A stretch of 64,000 nucleotides of DNA, from positions 35,990 to 99,989 of the forward strand of contig CAJUMC010000007.1 of NCBI GenBank assembly GCA_910587085.1, written 5' to 3'. The translations under genes were made by a program, and so were the position numbers. Below, in pieces: positions 8,827 to 17,779 of the stretch (position 1 is its first letter; every line of letters starts with the position of its first letter). The notes under the pieces were generated by a model. That model worked only from the letters and a program-made list of their open reading frames with translations, was not told where the DNA came from and made no database searches. The stretch comes from an uncultured Lachnospiraceae bacterium (GTDB lineage Bacteria; Bacillota; Clostridia; Lachnospirales; Lachnospiraceae).

Positions 8827-9909
8827 ATGTGTAAGAAAATCAAAAACATACCGGGAGTATGGCGAAGGGCAGTATGTGCTCTCTTTGCCGTGCTCCTTTC
8901 GGGTTTTATCTGCACTGCTGCCGGCTGCAAAGGCTCAGCGGCCGGCGTGCCGATGCTGTCTCCAGCGGACGGAGGACTGGATCTTCCGTCCGCGGCCAGC
9001 TATATCCTGCCGGCGGAAGATCTCCCGGTCGAATATTTCCTATTGTCGGACAGCCGCTGCGTTCCCACGGCGGAGAACGCGCCGGAGCAGAAGCTTCCGG
9101 TCAAGTCGGCCCTGCTGTTTGATATTACCGGGCAAAGAGTTCTCCTCGCCCAGGACTGTTATCAAAAGCTTTATCCCGCCAGCACAACCAAACTGCTGAC
9201 GGCTCTGACAATCTGCCGGATCGTGCAGGAGGAGGGCCGGAGTCTCTCGGATCAGGTCGCCATTCGGGAACAAAACGGCGGAATCACAGTATCCGGGGCA
9301 AAGCTGTGCGGCTTTATGAAGGGGGATGTCGTAAGTCTGAGCGGACTGCTGACCGGGCTGCTGGTGTATTCGGGCAACGACGCCGCTGCAGCGGCGGCCG
9401 AATATTTGTGCGGCGACGAGAAAACCTTTGTGGCGCGCATGAATGAAATCGCCGAAGAAATCGGAGCAACGCACACACATTTCGTAAACTCGCACGGGCT
9501 TCACAACAGCGAACATTACACGACAGCGTACGATATGTATCTTATTTTCCTAGAATGTCTGCGCCAGGACGGCCTTCTGGAAATCTCCGGGCGCAGCAGG
9601 GCGGTCGTCGGCTACACCGGCGCGGACGGCAGAGAAAAGCAGATGGAGCTGGAGACTACCAATCCGTTTCTTCTGGAGACTGCTGAACTTCCGGAGGGGC
9701 TCGAGATCCGCGGTGGAAAAACAGGAAGCACTCCTGCTGCCGGAGACTGCCTTATTATGCTTTCCCGCTGCGGCGGAAGGGAATATATCTCCGCCGTGTT
9801 CGGAGCGGACTCACGGGAGGAGCTGTACGAGCAGATGAATAGCCTGCTGGAGCTGGCAGCGGAAGATGCTGCAAAAGGCGTCCCTGGAGAGGCAGATATC
9901 CCGGAATAA
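8827..9909 (+). CDS. Serine D-Ala-D-Ala carboxypeptidase (S11, DacA/DacF type), possible lipoprotein
   Basis: Low-molecular-weight penicillin-binding protein that trims the terminal D-Ala of stem peptides. The S11 motifs are S119-T-T-K122 (PASTTKLLTAL), S182-G-N184 and K298-T-G300 (GGKTGSTPAAG). The N-terminus has a basic stretch and a hydrophobic core (AVCALFAVLLSGFICTAAGC) ending in a loose lipobox, TAAGC, so membrane anchoring by lipidation at Cys34 is possible instead of ordinary signal cleavage. No obvious C-terminal amphipathic anchor of DacA type is seen, which fits lipid anchoring. It starts 15 bases after mgsA. Confidence 0.88.
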   Translation: MCKKIKNIPGVWRRAVCALFAVLLSGFICTAAGCKGSAAGVPMLSPADGGLDLPSAASYILPAEDLPVEYFLLSDSRCVPTAENAPEQKLPVKSALLFDITGQRVLLAQDCYQKLYPASTTKLLTALTICRIVQEEGRSLSDQVAIREQNGGITVSGAKLCGFMKGDVVSLSGLLTGLLVYSGNDAAAAAAEYLCGDEKTFVARMNEIAEEIGATHTHFVNSHGLHNSEHYTTAYDMYLIFLECLRQDGLLEISGRSRAVVGYTGADGREKQMELETTNPFLLETAELPEGLEIRGGKTGSTPAAGDCLIMLSRCGGREYISAVFGADSREELYEQMNSLLELAAEDAAKGVPGEADIPE

Positions 9910-10003
9910 AACAGGCCGGATCTGCTTTTTGAGGAGCTGATCATGCGGATGCCGCCGGAGCAGGTTTTTCCGGTGCAAAGGACAGTTTTTTCTCGGATAG
10001 CGG

Positions 10004-10032
10004 TTGTTTTTTTTCTTCCGATATACTATAAT
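10004..10032 (+). promoter_or_regulatory. Sigma-A type promoter for the P-loop protein gene
   Basis: TTGTTT at 10004-10009 and TATAAT at 10027-10032 are separated by 17 bases. The pair lies about 85 bases upstream of the ATG at 10116, leaving a leader that contains a small GCTGC-rich hairpin. Confidence 0.6.
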
Positions 10033-10115
10033 AAGAGCGGGAGGCTGCAAGCTGCAGCAGCCCTTCCTGCGGGAATCCAAAACGGAAATTCTGATCTGGT
10101 TAAGGAGGAGCTATT

Positions 10116-10535
10116 ATGATACAGATTATTGCTGGGGAAAAGGGAAAAGGGAAGACAAAAATTCTGCTGGACAAGGTGAACGCCGACATCCTGAACACAA
10201 AGGGAAGCATCGTTTACCTTGACAAGAGCACCAAGCACATGTATGAATTGAGCAACAAGGTGCGGCTGATCAATGTGCGTGATTACTGCGTGGAAAATCC
10301 GAAGGAATTCCTCGGCTTTATCTGCGGCATTATCTCGCAGGATCATGATCTGGAAAAGGTTTTTCTTGACAGCTTTTTAAAGATTGCCTGCACCGACGAG
10401 AGCGACATCATGCCGGTGATTGAAAAACTGGAAATGATTTCGAGCAAGTTTGAGGTTGATTTTATCCTGAGCATTTCCATGAATCAGGAAGCGCTGCCGG
10501 AGCCGGCAAGAAAGTATGTCATCGTTTCTCTGTAA
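10116..10535 (+). CDS. Small P-loop protein of unknown function
   Basis: 139-residue protein opening with a Walker A-like motif (AGEKGKGKTK, residues 6-15), which implies nucleotide binding. No clear Walker B or sensor motif is seen; STKHMYELSNKVRLINVRDY and the tail PARKYVIVSL are the other recognisable blocks. Similar short proteins in Clostridia are sometimes labelled twitching motility PilT-like, but nothing here supports a pilus function. It has a strong ribosome site (AAGGAGGAG), its own promoter and its own terminator, so it is a monocistronic unit. Function is unassigned. Confidence 0.75.
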   Translation: MIQIIAGEKGKGKTKILLDKVNADILNTKGSIVYLDKSTKHMYELSNKVRLINVRDYCVENPKEFLGFICGIISQDHDLEKVFLDSFLKIACTDESDIMPVIEKLEMISSKFEVDFILSISMNQEALPEPARKYVIVSL

Positions 10536-10549
10536 CCAGTCCATACATA

Positions 10550-10586
10550 GGCTGCCACGATTGTGGCAGCCTTTCATGTGTTTTTG
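10550..10586 (+). terminator. Intrinsic terminator
   Basis: GGCTGCCAC at 10550-10558 pairs with GTGGCAGCC at 10563-10571 around a GATT loop. A T-rich tail (TTTCATGTGTTTTT) follows. It closes the P-loop protein gene just before the convergent DUF378 gene. Confidence 0.85.
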
Positions 10587-10596
10587 GCGTCCGGAA

Positions 10597-10797
10597 TTAC
10601 ATATCCGTTTTTAAACGCCCGAAATAGCTGAAACCGTAAATGGCGGCAATGCCGACGAGAGCGTAAATAATCCGGGACAGCACCGACATGTTTCCGAAAA
10701 TGACGCGAACAAGATCGAAGCTGAAAAAGCCGATCAGCCCCCAGTTGATCGCTCCGATCAGAATCAGGATCAGCGCTATAACATCAACAACTTTCAT
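10597..10797 (-). CDS. DUF378 family small membrane protein
   Basis: 66-residue protein with two membrane segments (VVDVIALILILIGAINWGLIG and IIYALVGIAAIYGFSYF). The INWGLIGFF and LVGIAAIYG blocks are the DUF378 signature. The function of the family is unknown. The start at 10797 is chosen over a longer frame because GGAGGT lies directly upstream, at 10804-10809 on the plus strand. It is convergent with the P-loop gene and divergent from the HlyD-like gene. Confidence 0.82.
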   Translation of the reverse strand: MKVVDVIALILILIGAINWGLIGFFSFDLVRVIFGNMSVLSRIIYALVGIAAIYGFSYFGRLKTDM

Positions 10798-10964
10798 AAA
10801 TGAACCTCCAATCTGCTTGAATCTCAAGTAAAGCCTTGCTGCAGTACAGGCGGCAGCCCGGATGAAAAAGGCCTCCGTCTGACAATATAAACCTGTATGT
10901 TACAGGGTTTGCTATTAGTATGTTCTCAAGTCCCCGGATTATTCAAAATATTTTAATAATACTC

Positions 10965-10993
10965 TTTAAAAAAGAGAAGGGATTCGATATAAT
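10965..10993 (+). promoter_or_regulatory. Candidate promoter of the HlyD-like/sepF cluster
   Basis: A good -10 TATAAT at 10988-10993 has a weak -35 (TTTAAA at 10965-10970) at 17-base spacing in an AT-rich stretch. It is the best candidate upstream of the cluster beginning at 11079. Confidence 0.4.
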
Positions 10994-11078
10994 AAAGGGA
11001 AGAAACTGCGGACAGGCTTTTTTCCGCAGCACGGAAAAATGATTTATCTCTGTGATTATGAAAAGGAGAGCAGCTTCT

Positions 11079-12470
11079 GTGAGAAAAACCGGAAAAAAAA
11101 ATGTAGTTAAGCTGAAACGGCGAAAAAAAATAAATATCGGCACGATTATTTTTCTGTTTATTCCGATGTATCTCATAGCTGCCATTATCTACTCCAAAAG
11201 CAAAACGCCGATTTCCATATATGAGGTGCAGGAGGAGAACCTTTCCCGCGAACTGACCGTGACCGGCGTAATCACGCGGCCGGAGCAGCTGCGCCGTGCG
11301 CAGAAGGAGGGTTATGTTCATTACTACCTGCGGGACGGCAGCCGCATAAAAAAAGATGCGATGGTATATTCCATCGACGGCAACCGGGCCGTTTACGATA
11401 CGCTTGGGTTCAACGGTGAAATCACCTTTCAGCAGGCGGATATGGCAGAGATGAAAAGGCTTCTGGCCAATTTCGGCAATCTTTATTCCGGGGAATCTTT
11501 CGACCTGGTGTATTCCCTGAAGGAGGAATTGACCGGAGCGGTAAATGAAATGGCCGACCGGCAGCTTCTCGACAATATGCAGGATTTTGTGAACAACACC
11601 GGAGTAACCAGCAGCTTTCAGTTTGTGCCGGCGGACTGCTCGGGCATAATCTGCTATACAAGCGACAGCCTCGACGGCCTGACGGCCGAGAACGTAAGCT
11701 CCGCCACCTTTCAGACGGAAAGTTTTTCCTCCGCTTCCCTTGTATCCGGCGGCGTTTATGCCGCGGATGCACCGGTCTACAAGGTAATTACCTCGGATGA
11801 GTGGCAGATTGTCTGTCCCCTTACGTCGGTACAGTACACTGCGTTTTTTGAAAAAAAACGGATGAAATTCCGCCTGGAGAAGGACGGCTTTACCTTCACT
11901 GCCCCTGTAGAGTTTTCCCAGCGGGGGAGCGAATATTACATGATTATACAGATGACGAAATATGGTGTGAATTACCGCAGGGACCGGTTTCTGACACTTG
12001 ATATCCTCATATCAGAGGAAACCGGACTGAAAATTCCGGCAGCCTCCGTCGCCAGAAAGGATTTTTATCTGATCCCTCCGGAATATTTCACCATCGGGGG
12101 CGATTCCAACGACAAGGGCTTGACCGTCGTCACCTACAGCGCACAGACCGGACAGCCGGAATATGTTTTCAAAAAAGCGGATATCTATTATCAGGATGAG
12201 CAGTTTGCCTACGTCAGCAAAAACGATTTCCCGGAGGGAACGATGGTCTACAGCGCCGTATCGGGGGAGAGCATGCCGCTGGTCATGACGGGAACACTGA
12301 CCGGAGCATACAATGTAAACCGCGGCTACGCAGTATTCCGCAGAATTGAAACGATCGAGGAAACAGAAGATTATCTGATTGTAAAAAAAGGAACGCCGAG
12401 CGGCCTGTCCGTCTATGACCATATAGCGCTGAACGCCGAGATCGTACAGGAAAATTCAGTTATATATTAA
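11079..12470 (+). CDS. HlyD-like membrane protein of the SepF cluster
   Basis: 463-residue protein with a very basic N-terminus (KLKRRKKIN), one membrane segment (about residues 18-36) and a long extracytoplasmic part. The segment EVQEENLSRELTVTGVITRPEQLRRAQKEGYVHYYLRDGSRIKKD resembles the start of HlyD/RND adaptor barrels, broken here for description. The start GTG 11079 is preferred because AAGGAGAG ends about 8 bases before it; an upstream GTG at 11052 and ATG at 11058 lack such a site. It precedes yggS and sepF, a placement recurring in Clostridia, so a division-related envelope role is inferred. No transporter partner is adjacent. Confidence 0.75.
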   Translation: MRKTGKKNVVKLKRRKKINIGTIIFLFIPMYLIAAIIYSKSKTPISIYEVQEENLSRELTVTGVITRPEQLRRAQKEGYVHYYLRDGSRIKKDAMVYSIDGNRAVYDTLGFNGEITFQQADMAEMKRLLANFGNLYSGESFDLVYSLKEELTGAVNEMADRQLLDNMQDFVNNTGVTSSFQFVPADCSGIICYTSDSLDGLTAENVSSATFQTESFSSASLVSGGVYAADAPVYKVITSDEWQIVCPLTSVQYTAFFEKKRMKFRLEKDGFTFTAPVEFSQRGSEYYMIIQMTKYGVNYRRDRFLTLDILISEETGLKIPAASVARKDFYLIPPEYFTIGGDSNDKGLTVVTYSAQTGQPEYVFKKADIYYQDEQFAYVSKNDFPEGTMVYSAVSGESMPLVMTGTLTGAYNVNRGYAVFRRIETIEETEDYLIVKKGTPSGLSVYDHIALNAEIVQENSVIY

Positions 12471-12514
12471 AGAAAAGGGCAGAAGCCCGGGAGAAAATGA
12501 GAGGAGCGGAAACT

Positions 12515-13231
12515 ATGTCTTTTACTACGGACAGCATCGCGGAGCAGCTGCGCTCCGTACGGGAACGGATCAGGCAGGCTGCGCTGCGCGCCGGGAGAAA
12601 TCCGGAGGAAGTCACGCTGATTGCGGTGAGCAAAACAAAGCCGGCAGAAATGATTCAGGAAGCGTACGGCTGCGGCCAGCGCGTATTCGGGGAAAACCGG
12701 GTGCAGGAGCTGACAGAGAAGCTGACGGCGCTGCCGCAGGATATCTCCTGGCAGCTGATCGGGCATCTGCAGACAAACAAAGTTCGGCAGATTGTCGGGA
12801 AGGCGGCGCTGATTCATTCTGTGGACAGCATCAGGCTGGCAGAGGAGCTCCAGCGGGAGTCGGAAAAGAAAGGAGTGGTCACGGAACTGCTTCTTGAGGT
12901 TAATATCGCGGGGGAAGAATCGAAATTCGGCCTCCGGCCTGAAGACCTGGAATCAGCGGCCGTACGGATTGCGCAGATGCCGTCGCTTAAGCTTCGCGGT
13001 CTGATGACTGTGGCGCCGTTTACAGCGATTCCGGAGGAAAATCGAAAATATTTCCGCCAGATAAGGCAATTGGCTGTTGACATAAAAGATAAAAACATTG
13101 ATAATGTCACTATGGATATACTTTCGATGGGGATGACCGGCGACTTTGAGGTGGCAGTGGAGGAAGGGGCCACCATGGTGCGGGTCGGAACCGGGATTTT
13201 CGGCGGGCGTGATTACCCGGCGCGGGGATAG
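12515..13231 (+). CDS. yggS: YggS/YlmE pyridoxal-phosphate homeostasis protein
   Basis: Alanine-racemase-fold PLP-binding protein involved in vitamin B6 and amino-acid homeostasis. Visible signatures are LIAVSKTKP with the PLP lysine, FGENRVQEL, WQLIGHLQTNK, HSVDS and the C-terminal LSMGMTGDFEVAVEEGATM-VRVGTGIFG. The start at 12515 is preferred over ATG 12497 because GAGGAG at 12501-12506 sits 8 bases upstream. Length 238 residues is typical. It is directly followed by sepF, as ylmE-ylmF are in Bacillus. Confidence 0.95.
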   Translation: MSFTTDSIAEQLRSVRERIRQAALRAGRNPEEVTLIAVSKTKPAEMIQEAYGCGQRVFGENRVQELTEKLTALPQDISWQLIGHLQTNKVRQIVGKAALIHSVDSIRLAEELQRESEKKGVVTELLLEVNIAGEESKFGLRPEDLESAAVRIAQMPSLKLRGLMTVAPFTAIPEENRKYFRQIRQLAVDIKDKNIDNVTMDILSMGMTGDFEVAVEEGATMVRVGTGIFGGRDYPARG

Positions 13232-13257
13232 TAAAGAGGGCAGGAACGGAGGCTATT

Positions 13258-13863
13258 ATGGCGAATTTTTTTACAAATTTTATCAATTCTCTTCATCTTG
13301 TGGACGACGAAGAAGATGATGAGGATTATGAAGAATATGTCGAGCAGGTAAGCGCAAGAGAGCAGCGGCGCATGGAGCGCAGAGCGGAAAAGGACACAAG
13401 GCGGAGCTGGCAGTCCGACCGAGAGGAGGAGCCCGATTATATGGATTCTCCGAAATCGGTATCTGCAGATTCCAGACGGGAACGCACCGAACGCGCAGAG
13501 CGGACGGACCGCAGAACGGAGAAGCAGGCGTCCACAAAAGTAGTGGCGTTCCGCGGCGGTATCGGGAGTGCCATGGGAATCAAGGTGATGAAGCCGACCA
13601 GCTTTGAGGATTCGCAGGATATCTGTGATGTGCTCCTGGCCGGAAAGGCTACGATCATCAACCTGGAGGGGTTTAATGTCGATCTTGCGCAGCGCGTCAT
13701 GGATTTTATTTCCGGCGCGGTGTACGCAGCAAACGGAAGGCTTCACCAGATTTCGAATTACATATTTATTATTTCACCGGAAAATATTGATATCACCGGG
13801 GATTATCTGGATTTGATCAAACAGAACGGCTTCGATGTACCGACAATTACACGGGATTTTTAG
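13258..13863 (+). CDS. sepF: Cell division protein SepF
   Basis: FtsZ-binding, membrane-associated division protein. The N-terminal helix MANFFTNFINSLHLVDDE is amphipathic and likely binds membrane. A charged, disordered linker (about residues 20-90) leads to the SepF core, with VVAFRGG-type sequence, then MGIKVMKPTSFEDSQDICDV and TIINLEGFNVDLAQRVMDF-type helices and the dimer interface FISGAVYAANGRLHQI. Length 201 is slightly above average because of the linker. A ylmG-like membrane gene, common after sepF, is missing here. Confidence 0.95.
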   Translation: MANFFTNFINSLHLVDDEEDDEDYEEYVEQVSAREQRRMERRAEKDTRRSWQSDREEEPDYMDSPKSVSADSRRERTERAERTDRRTEKQASTKVVAFRGGIGSAMGIKVMKPTSFEDSQDICDVLLAGKATIINLEGFNVDLAQRVMDFISGAVYAANGRLHQISNYIFIISPENIDITGDYLDLIKQNGFDVPTITRDF

Positions 13864-13875
13864 GCGGAAGATAAA

Positions 13876-14670
13876 ATGGATGACAGAAAAGAGGAGCTGA
13901 TTTTTGCCAGACGGCTGGAGGAGCTGGCAAAATCAGCTTATTACAAAAATATCAGCGTATACACGGATTTTTTGAATCTGAACGAGATCAGCATTTTTCA
14001 TCGCAGCAGAAAGGATTTTCCGGAGCTGCCGTACTCGATGTACGGGGGATTTGAGGGAGCGGAGCGTGTGCGTCTGTGTTTTCACGGCGGACTGGAGGGC
14101 GCCGGCGAACGGATTCTTTCGGAGGAGCAGAGGGCGGAGTATCCGGTTTCCTGTCTCAGAATCGAACCTGCCAATATTAAATTTGCAGAAAATCTGACGC
14201 ATCGGGATTATCTCGGTGCGATTTTAAACCTTGGTCTGGATCGCGGCACAACCGGCGATATCCTGGTGCGGGAGGATGGAGCCTACCTCTACTGCGATCC
14301 GGTCATCGCCGGTTTTCTGCTGGAAAATCTGACAAAGATCCGGCACACCAGCGTGCGTCCGCGAAAGTATGAAAACGGCGGGCCGGATGGAGGTGCGGTC
14401 TGTTCGTTTGAAACAATCCGAACAACGGTCGCCTCCCTGCGTCTGGACGCACTGATCGGAGCTGCTTTTCACACATCCCGCAGCAGCATGGCAGGGCTGA
14501 TCCCCGGCGGAAAAGTTTTTGTAAACGGCAGAGAAGCGCTGCAGGGCGGCATGCAGATCCGGCCGCAGGACATTGTATCGGTTCGGGGCCACGGAAGATT
14601 TCGTCTTTCGGAGGAAGGCATGCGGACAAAAAAGGGAAGGATCAACGTAACACTGGAGAAATATATATAA
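13876..14670 (+). CDS. ylmH: YlmH family S4-domain RNA-binding protein
   Basis: 264-residue protein with an N-terminal YlmH domain and a C-terminal S4 RNA-binding domain (about residues 185-250: RLDALIGAAFHTSRSSMAGLI-PGGKVFVNGREAL). YlmH proteins act on stalled large ribosomal subunits and lie beside division genes in many Firmicutes. It starts 12 bases after sepF and ends 19 bases before divIVA. All expected blocks are present, including LGAILNLGLDRGTTGDI at about residues 113-131. Confidence 0.9.
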   Translation: MDDRKEELIFARRLEELAKSAYYKNISVYTDFLNLNEISIFHRSRKDFPELPYSMYGGFEGAERVRLCFHGGLEGAGERILSEEQRAEYPVSCLRIEPANIKFAENLTHRDYLGAILNLGLDRGTTGDILVREDGAYLYCDPVIAGFLLENLTKIRHTSVRPRKYENGGPDGGAVCSFETIRTTVASLRLDALIGAAFHTSRSSMAGLIPGGKVFVNGREALQGGMQIRPQDIVSVRGHGRFRLSEEGMRTKKGRINVTLEKYI

Positions 14671-14689
14671 ATTGCTAAGGAGGTAATTC

Positions 14690-15610
14690 ATGCTGACACC
14701 GATCGAATTGCAGAATAAAAGCTTTAAGTCCGGCGGGCTTGGCTACGATAAAAAGGATGTAGATCAGTTTTTCCGCGAGGTGAACGATAATTATCTGCGG
14801 CTGTACAGCGAAAATATAGATCTGCGGGATCGGGTTGCGGCGCTGAATGATGCGCTGCAGCAGTATAAGACGATGGAAAAAACGCTGCAGCGCGCTCTTG
14901 TGCTGGCTGAAAAAACGGCGGAGGACACCAAGCAGGCTGCAATCAAAAATGCCCGGACAATCGAGAAGGAGGCACAGACAAAATCGCAGATTATAATGGC
15001 GGATGCGAGAAACGAACTGGAGCGCATTCATTCTCAGACGCTGGACATGCTTAAGCAGTTCGAAAAGTATAAGGCGCAGTTCAAGAGCCTCGCAGCGGCA
15101 CAGATTGAGCTGCTGGACAGCGAAAGCTACAGCATCAATGCCGCAAAGCTGGATGCATTTATCGGCACGACAAAGGCGGCACTGCCGGAAAATACCGTGC
15201 CGGAGAGGGGAAAACTGCCGGAAAGACGGGGAGCGGAGCAGCTTTCTTCCGGCTCCTTCCCGCAAAAAACAGAACGTGTGGCTCTGCCAGGAGCCGGAAG
15301 AGAGGAGGAAACCCGTTCCCGGGCCGGCTCCTCTTATACAGAAGCAAACAGTTCGTATGCCAGGAACGGCGCCCCAGAGGAGGAAGCGAACATGCGCGGT
15401 TCCAGATCAGAAATAAGCTATACGGAGGCGAATGCTTCCTATGCAAAGACCGGCGCGGCATATCCGAAAGCAAACACACCGTATCCCGATTCCGACGATT
15501 CGCATTTCCAATATTCCGGACCGGATGCATACCCCAATTCCGTTTCCTCTTCCGATATTTTGAATGCAGAAGACGAGGATACTGCGGAATTTGATTTTAT
15601 CAATTTGTAA
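14690..15610 (+). CDS. divIVA: DivIVA family protein with extended repeat-bearing tail
   Basis: Coiled-coil protein that binds curved membrane at poles and septa. The N-terminal membrane-binding domain is canonical: MLTPIELQNKSFKSGGLGYDKKDVDQF with conserved F and G residues (broken motif), followed by coiled coil to about residue 150. The tail (about 160-306) is low-complexity and includes two related blocks, SYTEANSSYARNGAPEEEAN and SYTEANASYAKTGAAYPKAN, typical of disorder. The gene ends the sepF-ylmH-divIVA series. The tail looks lineage-specific. Confidence 0.92.
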   Translation: MLTPIELQNKSFKSGGLGYDKKDVDQFFREVNDNYLRLYSENIDLRDRVAALNDALQQYKTMEKTLQRALVLAEKTAEDTKQAAIKNARTIEKEAQTKSQIIMADARNELERIHSQTLDMLKQFEKYKAQFKSLAAAQIELLDSESYSINAAKLDAFIGTTKAALPENTVPERGKLPERRGAEQLSSGSFPQKTERVALPGAGREEETRSRAGSSYTEANSSYARNGAPEEEANMRGSRSEISYTEANASYAKTGAAYPKANTPYPDSDDSHFQYSGPDAYPNSVSSSDILNAEDEDTAEFDFINL

Positions 15611-16047
15611 CGCTTCTGGTGGATTACTGCAGTTTAAGTTGACGAATTTTTAAGCGGTTCTTGAATAACATTGCTAATCGTATTAACGAATCTGCAGTTT
15701 CTGATATTCGGCTGCCAGCTGCCGGGAAACACGATACAGGAGGCGGGTGTATATATTGGGAAAACAATATCTGGAAAATAACTCCGGAAATTAACTTCAG
15801 AAATTATTTACAGTAAAATTATTTATAGAAAATTCCGGGCAGAGTGGCAATTCCAGAAAAAGAAACTCATAACTTGACAGGAAACAATTCCACAAAATTA
15901 TTTAAAGCAAAAAATATTACTGAAAGAGTTAATTTTTTCAAAAGCGGAGCTTTGAAACAGAGGCCGCCGCAGAGCCGGAGCTTTGAGAAAAGCATTCCGT
16001 AAAAAGTAATAATCAGAAAAGATCGGAAAGGATGTGCGGACACAACG
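15611..16047 (+). other. 437-base AT-rich gap between divIVA and aroB
   Basis: No convincing gene. A TTGACA at 15874-15879 with a poor -10 (ATTATT, 15897-15902) is the best promoter candidate for aroB. An AGGAGG near 15738 precedes a GTG/TTG frame of only 12-15 codons, judged too weak to call. No clear terminator for divIVA was found. Confidence 0.5.
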
Positions 16048-17136
16048 ATGGAACAGAATCGAATGGAAATCCGGTATGACGGAACGCCGTGCTATGATAT
16101 TTTACTGGAGCAGGATTTTGGTAAACTTGGAGAAAGGCTTGTACAGCTTTCGGTGAAAAACCGAAAACTTTGCATTGTTACGGATTCGAATGTCGGTCCG
16201 CTGCATTTGGAAAGGCTGGCTCAGGAGCTGATCCCGTGCGCTGCCAAAGTCGTCACCTTTACTTTTCCTGCCGGAGAAGCAAGAAAAAACCTGAAGACCG
16301 TCCAGATGCTCTATGAATTCCTGATTCAGGAAAATTTTGACCGCAACGATGTGCTTGTTGCGCTTGGCGGCGGAGTGGTGGGTGATCTAACCGGCTACAC
16401 GGCCGCCACTTATCTGCGCGGCATCCGCTTTGTACAGATACCAACGACTTTGCTTGCCATGGTGGATTCCAGCATCGGCGGAAAAACAGGCGTTGACTTT
16501 AAAGCCTATAAAAATATGGTAGGCGCATTTTACATGCCGCAGTTTGTCTACATGAATTTTACTCTGCTGGGCACACTGCCGACAAGGGAATACTGTTCCG
16601 GTTTCGGCGAAATTCTCAAGCACGGTCTGATCCGGGACGCTGCACTCTACAGCTGGCTGGTTGAAAACCGGGATCTTCTGCTGCAGCGGGATCGCCTGGC
16701 TGTCGCAGAAATGGTTTATCGAAGCCTGCTGATCAAAAAGGATATTGTGGAACGCGATCCGAAGGAGAGAGGAGAGCGCGCGCTGCTCAATTTCGGCCAT
16801 ACCATCGGCCACGCAGTGGAAAAGCTGAAAGAATTCCGGCTGCTGCACGGAGAATGCGTCGCCATCGGCATGGTCGCCGCCGTACAGATCTCCTGGAGAC
16901 GCGGCATGCTTACGGAAACTCAGACAAAAGAAATTCTCTCCTGTATCCAATCGTTTCAGCTTCCGATTTCCGCGTCCGGCTTACTGGTTGAGGATATTCT
17001 TCTCGCAGTATCCAGAGATAAGAAGAAGGACGCCGACAAAATCCGGTTTATTCTATTAAACGGTATCGGAAATGCAGTGATTGACACAAATGTAACAGAG
17101 CAGGAGATGGCCGAAGCATGTGAGTTTATCCTTTAA
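16048..17136 (+). CDS. aroB: 3-dehydroquinate synthase
   Basis: Second step of the shikimate pathway, DAHP to 3-dehydroquinate, using NAD and a metal. Family signatures are TDSNVGPLH, the NAD-binding ALGGGVVGDLTGYTAATYLRG (broken over residues about 112-132), QIPTTLLAMVDSSIGGKTGVD, and the metal-binding blocks FGEILKHG and NFGHTIGHAVE with LLHGECVAIGM. The 362-residue length is normal. AAAGGA lies 15 bases before the ATG, rather far. It is transcribed alone; aroA is far away at 38680. Confidence 0.95.
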   Translation: MEQNRMEIRYDGTPCYDILLEQDFGKLGERLVQLSVKNRKLCIVTDSNVGPLHLERLAQELIPCAAKVVTFTFPAGEARKNLKTVQMLYEFLIQENFDRNDVLVALGGGVVGDLTGYTAATYLRGIRFVQIPTTLLAMVDSSIGGKTGVDFKAYKNMVGAFYMPQFVYMNFTLLGTLPTREYCSGFGEILKHGLIRDAALYSWLVENRDLLLQRDRLAVAEMVYRSLLIKKDIVERDPKERGERALLNFGHTIGHAVEKLKEFRLLHGECVAIGMVAAVQISWRRGMLTETQTKEILSCIQSFQLPISASGLLVEDILLAVSRDKKKDADKIRFILLNGIGNAVIDTNVTEQEMAEACEFIL

Positions 17137-17233
17137 AATTGTATTGTTTATTTAAATAATATATTTATTAATACTGATTTGGGAGAAAGTAAAATAAAAA
17201 GAAAGAAACAAAGAGAAACGGAGAAAAGGAGCA

Positions 17234-17779
17234 ATGAAAACAAATCAGAAGGAAAGCCGTGGACTGCAGCCCGGGAAAGAGCAGGCGGACACACCGCATA
17301 ATTGGAAAATACGCGGACTGCATCTTGTTTTATGCCTGATTCTGCTGCTGCTCGATCAGATCACCAAAATATGGGCGAGGGGAACTCTGAAAACAGGCGG
17401 CAAAATTACGGCGTTACCGAAGCTGCTGAGCTTTGAATATCTGGAAAATGACGGGGCTGTCTGGGGAATTTTCGGCGGAAAAACCGTATTCCTTCTTATT
17501 TTTACTGTGCTTACCCTCGCTGCAGTTATATGGTTTTATTTTAAGGTTCCAATGGCTCGGCGTTACCTGCCTGTCCGGCTGATTCTGGTATTTATAACGG
17601 CCGGGGCACTTGGCAACATTATCGACCGGTTTATATTCGGTTATGTAACCGATTTTCTAAAGTTTGAATTTATTCAATTTCCGACCTTTAATGTTGCAGA
17701 TATTTATATTACAGTTTCTGTTTTTGTCAGTATTTTACTTGTTTTATTTGTTTATCGCGAGGAACTGAAAGAAGAGTAG
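17234..17779 (+). CDS. lspA: Lipoprotein signal peptidase (signal peptidase II)
   Basis: Aspartyl protease in the membrane that cleaves prolipoproteins after lipidation. Four membrane segments and the catalytic aspartates are visible: Asp131 in GNIIDRFIFG and Asp156 in FNVADIYI. LLLLDQITKIWA near the first segment and the NDGAVWGIF block are also typical. The hydrophilic N-terminal extension of about 27 residues is longer than usual. It likely processes the lipobox proteins encoded in this window (33376 and possibly 8827). Confidence 0.95.
   Translation: MKTNQKESRGLQPGKEQADTPHNWKIRGLHLVLCLILLLLDQITKIWARGTLKTGGKITALPKLLSFEYLENDGAVWGIFGGKTVFLLIFTVLTLAAVIWFYFKVPMARRYLPVRLILVFITAGALGNIIDRFIFGYVTDFLKFEFIQFPTFNVADIYITVSVFVSILLVLFVYREELKEE

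Noticed and set aside
15735..15800. AGGAGG followed by a GTG/TTG frame of 12-15 codons
   Set aside because: Too short and with no other support for a leader peptide.
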